DNA of 64,000 nt from Bacteroidales bacterium. GTDB lineage: Bacteria > Bacteroidota > Bacteroidia > Bacteroidales > P3. The stretch is from contig JAGBJI010000008.1 of the NCBI GenBank assembly GCA_017934545.1, positions 1 through 64,000 of the forward strand. The letters run 5' to 3'. Every line of letters begins with the position of its first letter. The first letter of the stretch is position 1. Positions 54,673 through 64,000 of the stretch are shown here, one piece after another. The translations under genes were made by a program, and so were the position numbers. Under the pieces are notes generated by a model that was given only the letters and a program-made list of their open reading frames with translations, was not told the origin of the DNA and did not search any database.

Positions 54673-54814
54673 GTTTTCTGAAAAGAGATTTTTTAATTGT
54701 AAAAAGCGGGATTTTTTATTTGAAAATGCAGCCTTTTTTATGTTGATTCGGGGCGGAAATTTTGATAAAACAAAAAAATTAATATTAAAGGTGTGTTATT
54801 ACAATTTATTTTAC

Positions 54815-54822
54815 TAACTTTG
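54815..54822 (+). promoter_or_regulatory. -7 promoter element (TAACTTTG) of ruvB
   Basis: TAACTTTG fits TAnnTTTG and lies 33 bp ahead of the start. Confidence 0.6.
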
Positions 54823-54855
54823 TAAGTTGAAACAAAAACACTGCGGATATATATA

Positions 54856-55890
54856 ATGAACAGAAATTTGGACCCTGACAGCGGACATTTGTCCAAGCAA
54901 GAGAGAGATTACGAGAAGGCGTTGCGTCCTCTCGGCTTTGACGACTTTGCAGGTCAGGAACAAATAAAGGAAAATTTAAATATATTCGTTCAGGCGGCAA
55001 AGGAAAGGGGTGAAGCATTGGACCATGTCCTGCTGCACGGCCCTCCGGGTTTGGGCAAAACTACATTGTCTTATATTATAGCAAATGAGTTGGGTGTTAA
55101 TGTGAAGATGACTTCCGGTCCGGTGTTGGACAAACCCGGCGAATTGGCTGGCATTCTTACTAATTTGGAGTCTAACGACGTGTTGTTTATAGACGAGATA
55201 CACCGTTTGTCGCCCATAGTTGAAGAATATCTGTATTCGGCGATGGAAGATTACAAAATAGATATTCTTATTGAAAGCGGTCCTAACGCCAAGAGCGTTG
55301 AAATAGCGTTGAATCCTTTTACCCTGATAGGTGCAACCACACGCAGCGGATTGCTTACCGCACCGTTGCGTTCCAGGTTCGGAATTACCTGCCGCTTAAA
55401 GTATTATGACCATCAGACATTGTGCGGAATAATCAAACGTTCGTGCCGTATATTGCAAACACCCATAGACAACGACGCCGCAATTGAGATTGCAGGGCGT
55501 TCAAGGGGTACTCCGCGTATAGCCAATCTGTTGCTGCGGCGGGTAAGGGACTTTGCACAGATAAAAGGCAACGGTATAATAACGATGGATATAGCCAAGA
55601 TGGCGTTGGAAGCGTTGAATGTTGACCGCAACGGACTGGACGAGATGGACAACAGAATATTGAGCGTCATCATAGACAAGTTCCGCGGAGGTCCTGTGGG
55701 ATTGGGGACCGTTGCAACGGCGGTAGGCGAGGATTCGGGTACGGTTGAAGAAGTATACGAACCGTTTTTGATACAGGAAGGTTACCTTATGCGTACCTCA
55801 CGCGGCAGGGAAGCAACGCCGTTGGCGTACAAACATTTGGGTAAGGATATTTCCCTGAGCCGAAAACCGCAGACGGAGTTGTTTGAATAA
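54856..55890 (+). CDS. ruvB: Holliday junction branch-migration helicase RuvB
   Basis: This 344-residue AAA+ motor drives branch migration of Holliday junctions with RuvA. Motifs: '[13 protein letters not shown]' (Walker A), '[12 protein letters not shown]' (Walker B), '[20 protein letters not shown]' (sensor 1 and the arginine finger) and '[19 protein letters not shown]'. The C-terminal winged helix ends in '[21 protein letters not shown]'. Length is typical. ruvA and ruvC are not in the window. Confidence 0.98.
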   Translation: MNRNLDPDSGHLSKQERDYEKALRPLGFDDFAGQEQIKENLNIFVQAAKERGEALDHVLLHGPPGLGKTTLSYIIANELGVNVKMTSGPVLDKPGELAGILTNLESNDVLFIDEIHRLSPIVEEYLYSAMEDYKIDILIESGPNAKSVEIALNPFTLIGATTRSGLLTAPLRSRFGITCRLKYYDHQTLCGIIKRSCRILQTPIDNDAAIEIAGRSRGTPRIANLLLRRVRDFAQIKGNGIITMDIAKMALEALNVDRNGLDEMDNRILSVIIDKFRGGPVGLGTVATAVGEDSGTVEEVYEPFLIQEGYLMRTSRGREATPLAYKHLGKDISLSRKPQTELFE

Positions 55891-56035
55891 AGAAAAAACA
55901 CGCAAAAGAGAGAAAAAAATAAAATTTTGTGCATACATTTTGACTGTAAAGTCATTTATAATATGAGTAAATGCTGAAACAACGGAAGTTTTTTGACATT
56001 TGCATTTAAAAAAGAATAAAAACCACATTAAAGAT

Positions 56036-59000
56036 ATGAGAAAACTAATTTTGACAACAGTGCTTATGGCGGCGTTCTGCTCCGTTTCGTTCGGACAGAC
56101 GCTCATAACGTTGGATGCAGCGTCACATAACAAAAAATTCGAAACATGCGACGCTATCTTTTACGATAATAAGCCGGCGGGAAATTATGCACCCAATGCA
56201 GATTGGTGGACGACTTTGTGTCCGCAAGGTTCAAACAAACGTATCAAGTTGGAGTTTGAATCTTTTGCGATAGATCCGTCCGACACCGTATTCATATATT
56301 ACGGTACCACAATCAACGACCCTACAGCTACTACGTCGTCGGGTGTTCCGTATTTTCAGAACAACGACTTGAACAAAAAGACCATAATGCCGCCCGTTGT
56401 GGATACGTCGGGTTGCGTTACCATCAGGTTGAAGAGCGATGCCACCAAAGTGGCACAGGGTTGGGAAGCAACCGTTTCGTGCGAGAAAACATGCCAAGAC
56501 CTTTACGTAGACCTTGAAGAAGAATTTACGCGTATTGATGCGGCAGGTAACGAAACTACCCGTAAAGTCAGGGACGAAGTTGAAAGAAAGGTAACGGAAG
56601 TTTTTTATACCAAGAACCAAACGCCTATATATGACTCTATATCCGAAGACGAAAACGGAAAACACCATTTTTTCCTGTTTGACACCATACGTTTCAAGGC
56701 TATAGACCTTTGTATGGGCGATTCAGTGATTTTGAAGGCCAAACCGTTGTTCCCGTACAACGATGCAGCCTATCATCAAACCCCTGAAGCGTGTATATAT
56801 TATTGGAATTTCGGTGACAATTTAGAATTTGACACCATAGAATATACTCCCGTTGCCGCACACAGATGGGCTGCGTTGAGCGGATATGATTTGGAGTTAA
56901 CCATTTTAGATACTAACAACGGCGGTTGTATAACCACGGAGAATTTAGGAGCCCGTGTCAGAATATCTCAAGACCCTATCAAAATGCATCAAACATTGCC
57001 CGACATTTGTTCAGGAGAAAATCTTCCTGTCAGTGTAGGTATATCTGGTAGTTCTACAATAATTATAGATACATTGAACTTTAACCAAAGTTCAAGGGAG
57101 ATTGTCGAAACCCGGACCTTTATTCCCGACGGCGGTTCCACACCGAGCGGCAATGCGTGCTATGAATCAAACATTATGTTCACGTCTTTTACCTCCGGAG
57201 CGACGGTTGTCAAGGGTGAAGAGATAGAAGACCTTTGTATAGAGATGGAACACTCAAACGTACAGGACCTTGCCATGTATCTTATCTGTCCTACGGGTAA
57301 GACGGTGACGTTGAAATATCCTACAAACAATCCTTTCCAAACTTTTTTGGGACAACCCGCAGGTACAATCACAAGCGGTTACCTTACATACGACACCGAA
57401 GACAACCAACCTATAAACGACTCCAACGCAAATAAGATGGGTTACACTTGGACATACTGTTTTTCCAACACATATCTGACAAATCCGCAGGGAGTGCTGC
57501 ACGGAGTGGTGCCTAATGTTATTAAGAACTTTACATACGGAGAATCCGAAACAGGCTCTACTTGGTTTACCAACGACGTTGTAGACTCCACTCACTATTG
57601 GGTAGACAAGATTATGTTTTTCCAAACTCCTACGCAGGGAATATTAGGAAGTACTACATACGATGCGACCAATCCTTCCGCTGCATACTTTGATGCCTTG
57701 ACCCCGGACTTAACCGGATTTGACCAATTCATAGGTTGCCCGCTTAACGGTACGTGGACGCTGCGTATATGCGACAACTTGGAAGACAACAACGGCTGGA
57801 TAACTTCGTGGTGGATGGATGTGTCAAAGACGGCTGCGACGGAATGGACGTACGAAGTGCCGATTGACACGGTATTGTGGGGAGGTCCGTTCATAGATGC
57901 TAAAACCAGTACGGCACAAACGGCAGTCATTTCGCCGAAAATAGCAGAGTGCGGAGAATATTCATACAACGTTCAGGTCGTTGACTACTTCGGTTGCAAA
58001 TGGCCTGTAAAGAATGACTTGAAATTGGATTTGAACGTGGTTTGTACGCCTGTTGTTTCGTTGGGAGATGACATTCACGTCTGCGAAGGAACGTCCGTTC
58101 CTTTGGATGCAGGCAACAAAGGAGCTACGGCGTTTGCTTGGGAACCTACGGGTGACAAAACGCAGAAGATAACCGTTAAATCGGCTGAAAACGTTATAGG
58201 AAGAAAATCATATGCAGTGCAGGTGACGAACTTCAACGGCAACTTGTATTGCTACGGAGGTGATACCATAGACATAATAACCCACCCTGCAGCAACGGCT
58301 TCGTTTACTTCGGACGTTATGCCGCTTGAAGGTTGCGAGCCTTATACGTTCAGATTGATTTCCACTTCGTCCGAAGCCGCTAAATACGAATGGTCGTTGG
58401 GTGACGGGTTGTACAACACCACCGAAGCAAGCCCTACGTTCACTTTCCCTTACGGAACATATGATTTGAAACTGAAAGTAACGAGCGATTTCGGCTGTGT
58501 GGACTCGGTTTATTATGACAATATGATAAACGTGTTTAAATCGCCTGCCGCAAACTTCGGTTGGGAACCGACCGTTCCTTATGCTTCGTCGCCGACAGTA
58601 AACATGATTAACCTTACCGTGCCTGAAGACGAAAACAACCGCTACCGTTGGTGGATTCAAACCAATAAACACAACGAAAACGATATAGTTAACGAATACG
58701 GCAAGACGCCTACTTTCACTTGGGTGGCACAAGAGGGCGAAAATGTTGCGGGTGATTACAACATAACCCTTGACGCATATTCTTACAACGTAGCACCGTC
58801 GGGCAATATCTACGAATGCCATGACACGATAACGAAAACCATCACCATTATCAACGACAATATTATCTTCCCTACGGTAGTTACGCCGAACGCTGACGGA
58901 ATCAATGACGTTTTTGACATACACAATTTGATTGAAGGACAGGCATTCCCTGACAATGAGTTGGCTGTTTACAACCGTTTGGGCAAAAGAATCTACTTCG

Positions 59001-59143
59001 TACAGGATATACGCAACAAAGACCAATTCTGGGACCCTGACAAAACCAATTCCCCTACGGGAACATATTTTTACAGATTCATAGGACGCGGTCCTGTCCG
59101 CAACGTAGAGTTCAAAGGCTCGGTTGAAGTGATAAGAGATTGA
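56036..59143 (+). CDS. Large secreted T9SS (type B sorting) protein with CUB-like, PKD and P domains
   Basis: This 1035-residue protein starts with a signal peptide (MRKLILTTVLMAAFCSVSFGQ) and ends with a type B (gliding-motility-associated) T9SS sorting domain, 'FPTVVTPNADGINDVFDI' at about 944 and 'YNRLGKRIYF' to 'GTYFYRFIGRG'. Between them I see a CUB-like region (about 25-150), a PKD-like segment with 'YYWNFGDN' near 254, a proprotein-convertase P domain (about 375-600, ending 'LRICDNLEDNNGWITSWWMDVS') and a PKD module near 745-845 ('YEWSLGDG'). No protease domain accompanies the P domain. It is probably an adhesin or structural surface protein. The ATG at 56036 is used because it opens the signal peptide. 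A terminator follows. Confidence 0.85.
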   Translation: MRKLILTTVLMAAFCSVSFGQTLITLDAASHNKKFETCDAIFYDNKPAGNYAPNADWWTTLCPQGSNKRIKLEFESFAIDPSDTVFIYYGTTINDPTATTSSGVPYFQNNDLNKKTIMPPVVDTSGCVTIRLKSDATKVAQGWEATVSCEKTCQDLYVDLEEEFTRIDAAGNETTRKVRDEVERKVTEVFYTKNQTPIYDSISEDENGKHHFFLFDTIRFKAIDLCMGDSVILKAKPLFPYNDAAYHQTPEACIYYWNFGDNLEFDTIEYTPVAAHRWAALSGYDLELTILDTNNGGCITTENLGARVRISQDPIKMHQTLPDICSGENLPVSVGISGSSTIIIDTLNFNQSSREIVETRTFIPDGGSTPSGNACYESNIMFTSFTSGATVVKGEEIEDLCIEMEHSNVQDLAMYLICPTGKTVTLKYPTNNPFQTFLGQPAGTITSGYLTYDTEDNQPINDSNANKMGYTWTYCFSNTYLTNPQGVLHGVVPNVIKNFTYGESETGSTWFTNDVVDSTHYWVDKIMFFQTPTQGILGSTTYDATNPSAAYFDALTPDLTGFDQFIGCPLNGTWTLRICDNLEDNNGWITSWWMDVSKTAATEWTYEVPIDTVLWGGPFIDAKTSTAQTAVISPKIAECGEYSYNVQVVDYFGCKWPVKNDLKLDLNVVCTPVVSLGDDIHVCEGTSVPLDAGNKGATAFAWEPTGDKTQKITVKSAENVIGRKSYAVQVTNFNGNLYCYGGDTIDIITHPAATASFTSDVMPLEGCEPYTFRLISTSSEAAKYEWSLGDGLYNTTEASPTFTFPYGTYDLKLKVTSDFGCVDSVYYDNMINVFKSPAANFGWEPTVPYASSPTVNMINLTVPEDENNRYRWWIQTNKHNENDIVNEYGKTPTFTWVAQEGENVAGDYNITLDAYSYNVAPSGNIYECHDTITKTITIINDNIIFPTVVTPNADGINDVFDIHNLIEGQAFPDNELAVYNRLGKRIYFVQDIRNKDQFWDPDKTNSPTGTYFYRFIGRGPVRNVEFKGSVEVIRD

Positions 59144-59185
59144 CTTTTTTTAGTTTTACTTATAATAAAAGTGGTTTTATTGATG

Positions 59186-59216
59186 TCCTTCGGTGTATAG
59201 CCGAAGGATTTTTTTT
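59186..59216 (+). terminator. Rho-independent terminator after the T9SS cargo gene
   Basis: TCCTTCGG at 59186-59193 pairs with CCGAAGGA at 59201-59208 and is followed by a T run. Confidence 0.85.
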
Positions 59217-59460
59217 GCAATTACACTGCCCGTTTTTTATACCTTGCAATTCTTATTTTGAGTAATAAATATAGGTAATATATATAAGTAAAAATCTGTT
59301 TATGTAAAATATTGATAATGAATGCTGCATTGTAGATATCGGGTTGATGAAAGATTTATATTAAAAGAAGGAATAAAATTGAGTATTGAAAAAAAACTGA
59401 TGTAGGTATGTCGGAGCATAAATGTGTATTGGCTTTGCAACGTATTGAAAGGAGAATGTA

Positions 59461-59555
59461 AAAATAAAAAACATATGTATTTTTGTGAAAAAACATATGT
59501 TTTTTGATTAAAATTCATATGTTTTTTTCTTCAAAAACATATGTTTTTTATTTTT
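59461..59555 (-). repeat. Four-box CATATG element, copy 10 (middle spacer inverted)
   Basis: CATATG boxes start at 59472, 59494, 59516 and 59538. The two outer spacers (TATTTTTGTGAAAAAA and TTTTTTTCTTCAAAAA) are in the leftward orientation of copies 2-4, but the middle spacer TTTTTTGATTAAAATT is in the rightward one, toward the TamB-like gene. Box 4 ends 161 bp before that gene's -7 element. Confidence 0.95.
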
Positions 59556-59703
59556 AGTTTCTGAAAGTAATTTTTTTAAGAGGTAAAAGGGCAGGATGTT
59601 TTTACTAAAAGTTTTTGTAGAAAAAATTTAGGGAAAAGCGGTATTTGTGTCGGTAAGTGCAGCGTAAAATTTCAATTTTGTATGGCTATTGATAAATATT
59701 TTG

Positions 59704-59711
59704 TATCTTTG
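59704..59711 (+). promoter_or_regulatory. Promoter of the TamB-like gene (-7 TATCTTTG, -33-like TTTTG)
   Basis: TATCTTTG fits TAnnTTTG; TTTTG at 59676-59680 lies 23 bp upstream. The start codon is 13 bp downstream. Confidence 0.65.
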
Positions 59712-59723
59712 CAATTTGTTAAA

Positions 59724-62700
59724 ATGAACGCACGCAAAACAGTAAAGACGGTTGTAAAACGGACAGCCCAAGTTGTATTGGGGTTGGTGGTGTTTGTATA
59801 TTTGGTTGTGGCATTGCTTAATACCACAGTCATTCAATCGTTTACGGCTGCCGGTGCGGCACATTATTTCTCGCAACAGTGGCACACAAAGGTGTCAATC
59901 GGGGCATTGAGCGTTACGCCTTTTATACATGCGGGTATAAAAGATATATATGTAGAGGATTTGCATAAAGATACGCTTTTGTATGCTTCATACCTTGAAG
60001 CCAATTTGGCATCTATCCCAAAAGGTTCTGAAGTTCAGGTCAGAAACCTTGAATTGAAAGACGCCGTATGCAACCTTGTCAAACGCAACGGAAAGTTTAA
60101 TTTTCAGTTTATCATAGATTATTTTGCTTCGGATAAACCTAAACAAAAGAAAGAGAGCAAACCTTTCGGGTTGAAAGTGAATGATATTCTGTTGAAAAAC
60201 GTTGACTTTGCGTTGATTGATTACGAAAAACAGCAACCCGTGATAAAGGGTTTGTTTAATCCCAACCGTATCATTTGCAAAGATATATGCCTTGAAGCCA
60301 AGAGTTTTTCCATGCTCGGAATGCAGATGTCTGCCGACATTATTAATCTTCAAGCCAAGGAGCGTTGCGGAATAGAATTGCAACAATTCAGGGCTGAAGT
60401 TGATTTCTCGCCTCAAAGAACGGCGTTGCACAACGCTTTGATTCGCACGCAATCCTCCGTGATTGACTGCGACATACAGATGAATATGTCAAGTCTGAAA
60501 ACTTATTCCTATTTTGTGGATTCGGTATTGTGTCAAGTGGACATAAGGCAGGGAACTTGCATAAACCTGAAAGACGCTTGCTGGTGGAGTGAAAAAGTAC
60601 GCGGAGCAGACCAAAAAGTTTACCTTGACTGCAAGATAAACGGTACGGTTGCCGACATGGATATAGAACGTTTGGACGTACAGGTGCAGCAGACACATGT
60701 GAATGCAGATGGCAGGATAAAAGGACTTACGGATGTTGCCAACACACGCTTTGATGTTAAGATAAACGATATAAGCACTTCGTACAAGGACTATCTGACA
60801 ATGAATTTAGGTACTTTGCTGCAAGGTGCAACCGTACCTCAGATGGCTGATAAGTTGGGCGTTGTCAATGTGATGGGAGAATTTAACGGCACGTTGCAGG
60901 AATTTGACGGCAAATTGGAGATTGCCGCCGATTTGGGTACGTTGGATTTGACGGCAAACGCACGCAAACAGGCGGACAATCAGGTGAAATATACGGCGGA
61001 TATAGTTTCGTCGGACATAAATGCAGGAGTTTTGACGGACAACACTATGTTGCGTCACACTGCATTGGATGCCCATGCCGAATTGACGGGAACCAATCCC
61101 TCTACAATGAGAGGCAACTTGGATGCAAAGTTGACTGGCTTTTATTTTAACGGAAACAATTACGACCGTGTGGCATTGCACGGCGAAATAGACGGCTATG
61201 ACATAACGGCAAATGCTTCAATAAACGACGGAGCGGTCAATTTTGACGGCGATGTTTTTGTTAACTATGACAAAAAACCTAATTTTGCCGTTGATGCAAA
61301 CATAGTTAACATGGATTTGCACAAGATGCATTTTGTTGATTTCGCAGATACCAACACCGTAATATCAGCCAAAGTCAAAGCACAGGTAAACGATTTTGAC
61401 ATAAACAATTTAAATCTTAATGCGTTGTTGCAGGACGTTGACATAAAGATGTCCGGCAATGAATACAAACTCAATTCCGTTTCGCTTGTCACCCAAAACG
61501 ACACGCAGAGCAACAACATACTTTTACGCAGCGACATAATAGATGCGGATTTGAAAGGCATTTATACCTTTAATACATTAAGCGAAGACGTAGCTTATAT
61601 TTTGAACAAATACATACCCGATTTTTCCGCCGTTATGTCGGAATACCAACATAAAAAAACTCTGCCGCACAACGACGGTACATATATTATAAAGAGTGAT
61701 GCACAATTGCAGGCCGATATTAAGGATATTTCGCTTTTGAATTCGTTATTTGATTTGAAAGCGTATGTGCTTAAACCTGTCAGTATATCGGCAATGCTTA
61801 ACCCAAGCGACGTTCTGACGTGTCAAATCAACGCTCCGCACGTGGATTATTCGCAATACAGTATATTAGGAACGGACATAAATCTTGCGGCTTTAGGTGA
61901 CAGGTTAACTCTTTCGCTCAATGCCGACTCGTTTGATATGACCGATTCGTTAGGATTCAGGGATATACGCATCAATTCCGAATTGGATTCAACTTATGCT
62001 TCGCTTAAAGCCCTGTTGGTTCAGAAACAGGATTCAACAACCAATGCCGATATAACCTTAAAAACCGTTATTGACAGCAACGGATTGCAGGGTAGTTTTG
62101 AAAACACGTCGTTCAATATTCAGGGAACGCAGATAAATATCAATGACAACCACATGATAGGCATAAGCAACGGCAAAGTGTCGTTGATAAACTTTATGGT
62201 AAGTTCCATGACAAGCAATATAACCATAGACGGAGCGGTGGGTAAGGACGACGTATTGTTGTGCAAGTTCACCGATGTGGATTTGTCATTGGTCAATCCG
62301 TTCATCTCCTCTTACGGAATGACCGTCAGCGGCACTCTGAACAAGGATGTCGTTTTGAGAAACATATTGCAGTCTTTTTCTTTCACTTCCGACTTGGAAG
62401 CGGACAATCTTGCGGTCAACGGAGTGTATTTGGGCAAGGCTTGGTTGAACGTTGACAACAACCTTTCGCCCGATATTTTTTCTACGGACATAAAGTTTTT
62501 GTATTATGCGGAGAACAATGAGGTTGTTCCGCTGCATGTCAACGGTATAGTGGCACCAAACGCCGACAAAGAGCAGTTGGATTTGAACGTAAACATGCAA
62601 AACTTTCAGCTTGCGGTAATCAAAACCTTTATTTCCTCGTTCGCTTCCGACGTAGAGGGGTCGCTTTCGTGCGAAAACTTAACCGTCAAAGGCAGAATGC

Positions 62701-64000
62701 AATCGCCCGACATTCAGGGTACGTTGCATTGCAACAATGCGGGATTGAAAGTCAACATGCTCAACACTAAATATTGGATAGATGACGATATATCGGTTTA
62801 CAACAATAAAATATCGTTCAAAGACTTTGTCTTAAAGGACGAACAAAGCAATAAGATTACGGTCAACGGTGATATAACCCATCACAATTTTGCTTCCTTT
62901 GACATAAACCTTAATGCCGTTGCGGACAGGATAAAAATCTTGGACACAAAAGCAGGTAACGGCGAAATGTATTACGGCAAGGCCTACGCATCTGCCAATG
63001 TCAATATAGTAGGGGACAGCAATATGATAAACATCAGCGGAAATGCCCGCACGGAACCAGGAACGTCGCTGACAGTTCCCGTAACGAGCAAGGAAAATGC
63101 ACAGGAAAACGAATTTATAACCTTTGTCAGTGCCAATACATCAACAGACAGCAGCACTGCAACACAGAACCAACCCGTCCAAGAGCGGTCTATGGGGTAT
63201 AATATATCAATTGACTTGAATGTAAACCCCAATGCCAAGCTTTATATCCCGATGGATTTCACTCAATTGAAGGGTGATTTGGCTGCGGCGGGCAACGGCG
63301 ACTTGAAAATAGCGATGAATTCCGACGGAAAGTTTTCCATGATTGGCGAAGTTGCTATTGACAACGGAACGTTTAAGTTTAACATCTTGGATGTTATGGA
63401 AAAGAATTTTGTTCTTCAGCAAGGAGGAACTCTGACATGGAACGGTGACCCCGCAGGAGGTATCCTTGACGTTACGGCTGTATACAAAACCAAAACATCT
63501 TTGGCAAGTATACTCGGCAACAACTTCTCCAAGCCCGTGGATGTTGAAAGTATAATACGTCTTTCTGGCGTTATGACCAACCCTCAGCCGTCTTTTGACA
63601 TAAATCTTCCGGGAACGGACGACCAAACGGTGGAAAAAGTGTTTATGAATATTGACAAATCCAACGAGAAAGTTATGTTGGAACAAACCGCAAGCATACT
63701 TCTGACCAACCAATTCTATTATTCCGAAGGCAGTTACCAGACCGAAGCATTGCAATCGGGCGTTACCTCTTCGTTGATGGGCGTTGCGTTTTCGCAATTG
63801 TCGGGTATGCTGACCAATATGGTTAAAATCGTTGACGTGAATCTTAACTATACGAGCAGCGGAACGGGAACCAATCTTTCAGACCAATTGGATGCCAATA
63901 TATCCAAGTCTTACGGCAAATGGGAAGTAAGTGTCAACGCCTCCATCGGCGGAAGCGGTACAACCCAATCCTCATCGGAATTTTCCAATATCATAGGTGA
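59724..64000 (+). CDS. TamB-like AsmA/DUF490 inner-membrane protein, 3' end beyond the window
   Basis: An unbroken frame of 1425 codons runs from the ATG at 59724 off the end of the window, so the C-terminus is missing. The protein has one N-terminal membrane anchor (about residues 15-35, 'VVLGLVVFVYLVVALL') and then a very long periplasmic part made of short alternating beta strands rich in Asp, Asn and Val. The last part present, 'GEVAIDNGTFKFNILDVMEKNFVLQQGGTLTWNGDPAGGILDVTAVYKT' region, is the DUF490/TamB C-terminal domain ('ITWNGDP...L.V.A.Y' pattern). TamB-like proteins form a groove that carries lipids between the membranes or helps insert outer-membrane proteins. No TamA/BamA partner gene is visible here. 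Confidence 0.88.
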   Translation, partial: MNARKTVKTVVKRTAQVVLGLVVFVYLVVALLNTTVIQSFTAAGAAHYFSQQWHTKVSIGALSVTPFIHAGIKDIYVEDLHKDTLLYASYLEANLASIPKGSEVQVRNLELKDAVCNLVKRNGKFNFQFIIDYFASDKPKQKKESKPFGLKVNDILLKNVDFALIDYEKQQPVIKGLFNPNRIICKDICLEAKSFSMLGMQMSADIINLQAKERCGIELQQFRAEVDFSPQRTALHNALIRTQSSVIDCDIQMNMSSLKTYSYFVDSVLCQVDIRQGTCINLKDACWWSEKVRGADQKVYLDCKINGTVADMDIERLDVQVQQTHVNADGRIKGLTDVANTRFDVKINDISTSYKDYLTMNLGTLLQGATVPQMADKLGVVNVMGEFNGTLQEFDGKLEIAADLGTLDLTANARKQADNQVKYTADIVSSDINAGVLTDNTMLRHTALDAHAELTGTNPSTMRGNLDAKLTGFYFNGNNYDRVALHGEIDGYDITANASINDGAVNFDGDVFVNYDKKPNFAVDANIVNMDLHKMHFVDFADTNTVISAKVKAQVNDFDINNLNLNALLQDVDIKMSGNEYKLNSVSLVTQNDTQSNNILLRSDIIDADLKGIYTFNTLSEDVAYILNKYIPDFSAVMSEYQHKKTLPHNDGTYIIKSDAQLQADIKDISLLNSLFDLKAYVLKPVSISAMLNPSDVLTCQINAPHVDYSQYSILGTDINLAALGDRLTLSLNADSFDMTDSLGFRDIRINSELDSTYASLKALLVQKQDSTTNADITLKTVIDSNGLQGSFENTSFNIQGTQININDNHMIGISNGKVSLINFMVSSMTSNITIDGAVGKDDVLLCKFTDVDLSLVNPFISSYGMTVSGTLNKDVVLRNILQSFSFTSDLEADNLAVNGVYLGKAWLNVDNNLSPDIFSTDIKFLYYAENNEVVPLHVNGIVAPNADKEQLDLNVNMQNFQLAVIKTFISSFASDVEGSLSCENLTVKGRMQSPDIQGTLHCNNAGLKVNMLNTKYWIDDDISVYNNKISFKDFVLKDEQSNKITVNGDITHHNFASFDINLNAVADRIKILDTKAGNGEMYYGKAYASANVNIVGDSNMINISGNARTEPGTSLTVPVTSKENAQENEFITFVSANTSTDSSTATQNQPVQERSMGYNISIDLNVNPNAKLYIPMDFTQLKGDLAAAGNGDLKIAMNSDGKFSMIGEVAIDNGTFKFNILDVMEKNFVLQQGGTLTWNGDPAGGILDVTAVYKTKTSLASILGNNFSKPVDVESIIRLSGVMTNPQPSFDINLPGTDDQTVEKVFMNIDKSNEKVMLEQTASILLTNQFYYSEGSYQTEALQSGVTSSLMGVAFSQLSGMLTNMVKIVDVNLNYTSSGTGTNLSDQLDANISKSYGKWEVSVNASIGGSGTTQSSSEFSNIIG

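Larger units (their letters stand above)
54403..54855. other. Divergent promoter region with CATATG element copy 9
   Basis: The region holds the leftward promoter of the TPR gene (54459-54466), copy 9 of the CATATG element and the rightward ruvB promoter (54815-54822). No gene is seen. Confidence 0.6.
59217..59723. other. Intergenic region upstream of the TamB-like gene
   Basis: About 500 bp of AT-rich DNA with copy 10 of the CATATG element and the promoter of the TamB-like gene. No gene is supported. Confidence 0.5.

Noticed and set aside
59988-63797. Several leftward frames opposite the last gene
   Set aside because: They are antisense to an unbroken 1425-codon frame with a TamB-like product, a promoter and a membrane anchor; none resembles a known protein.

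Overview
The window is a chromosome segment from a member of the Bacteroidota, most likely order Bacteroidales. Evidence: almost every transcription unit is preceded by the Bacteroidota-type -7 element TAnnTTTG; there is a protein with a type IX secretion (gliding-type, type B) C-terminal sorting domain; there is an HU-related histone-like protein paired with a 33-residue 'smalltalk' membrane peptide; and the housekeeping genes (eukaryote-type NADP isocitrate dehydrogenase, RfaE2, PagL-like deacylase) fit that phylum. No rRNA, tRNA or CRISPR array was seen. The exact genus cannot be read from the sequence.

Layout. 1-6.3 kb is accessory: about 870 bp of non-coding DNA with promoter-like boxes and structure-forming inverted repeats, a small helix-turn-helix protein, a hairpin-rich spacer, a very AT-rich Type II restriction-modification pair (methylase and putative nuclease, convergent, overlapping tails), then HU-like protein, smalltalk peptide, an N-terminally truncated GNAT gene and a formyltransferase-like gene. 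6.3-6.9 kb is an AT-rich spacer in front of dnaA (6.9-8.3 kb). From 8.3 to 47 kb is mostly housekeeping: Na/Pi symporter, icd, DEAD-box helicase, a flippase-GNAT-rlmH operon, an OmpA-like lipoprotein and xth, a ClC channel, asd with a PagL-like gene, uvrB, trmD, an operon of secreted protein-TPR-DedA-aroE-M50B protease, panD-rfaE2, an outer-membrane barrel with a poly-C promoter, a TauE permease, pepA-pdxA-ligA-mtaB, mtgA-xerD, an HtrA protease, and a beta-CASP hydrolase-thioredoxin-aroQ operon. 47.2-52.6 kb is a tight four-gene cassette: a membrane protein with Rossmann/RCK-like segments, a stand-alone RyR-domain protein, a DUF4062-STAND NTPase and a helical protein. It looks like a signalling or conflict system. 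52.7-64 kb holds a BASS-type transporter, a TPR protein, ruvB, a 1035-residue T9SS cargo protein and the start of a very large TamB-like gene that runs off the end.

The most striking feature is a dispersed intergenic element present ten times: four CATATG palindromes on an exact 22-bp pitch (72 bp from first to last box) joined by A/T-tract spacers. Every copy lies 76-226 bp upstream of a TAnnTTTG promoter element. None lies between convergent genes. The asymmetric middle spacer points toward the downstream gene in all seven copies where direction is unambiguous. In three copies single spacers are inverted relative to the rest of the element. I do not recognise it as a named element. It looks like a helically phased protein-binding array associated with promoters.

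Two regulatory details also stand out: a run of ten C between the -33-like and -7 elements of an outer-membrane barrel gene (probable phase variation by slippage), and a methylase gene whose start codon coincides with its predicted transcription start (leaderless mRNA).
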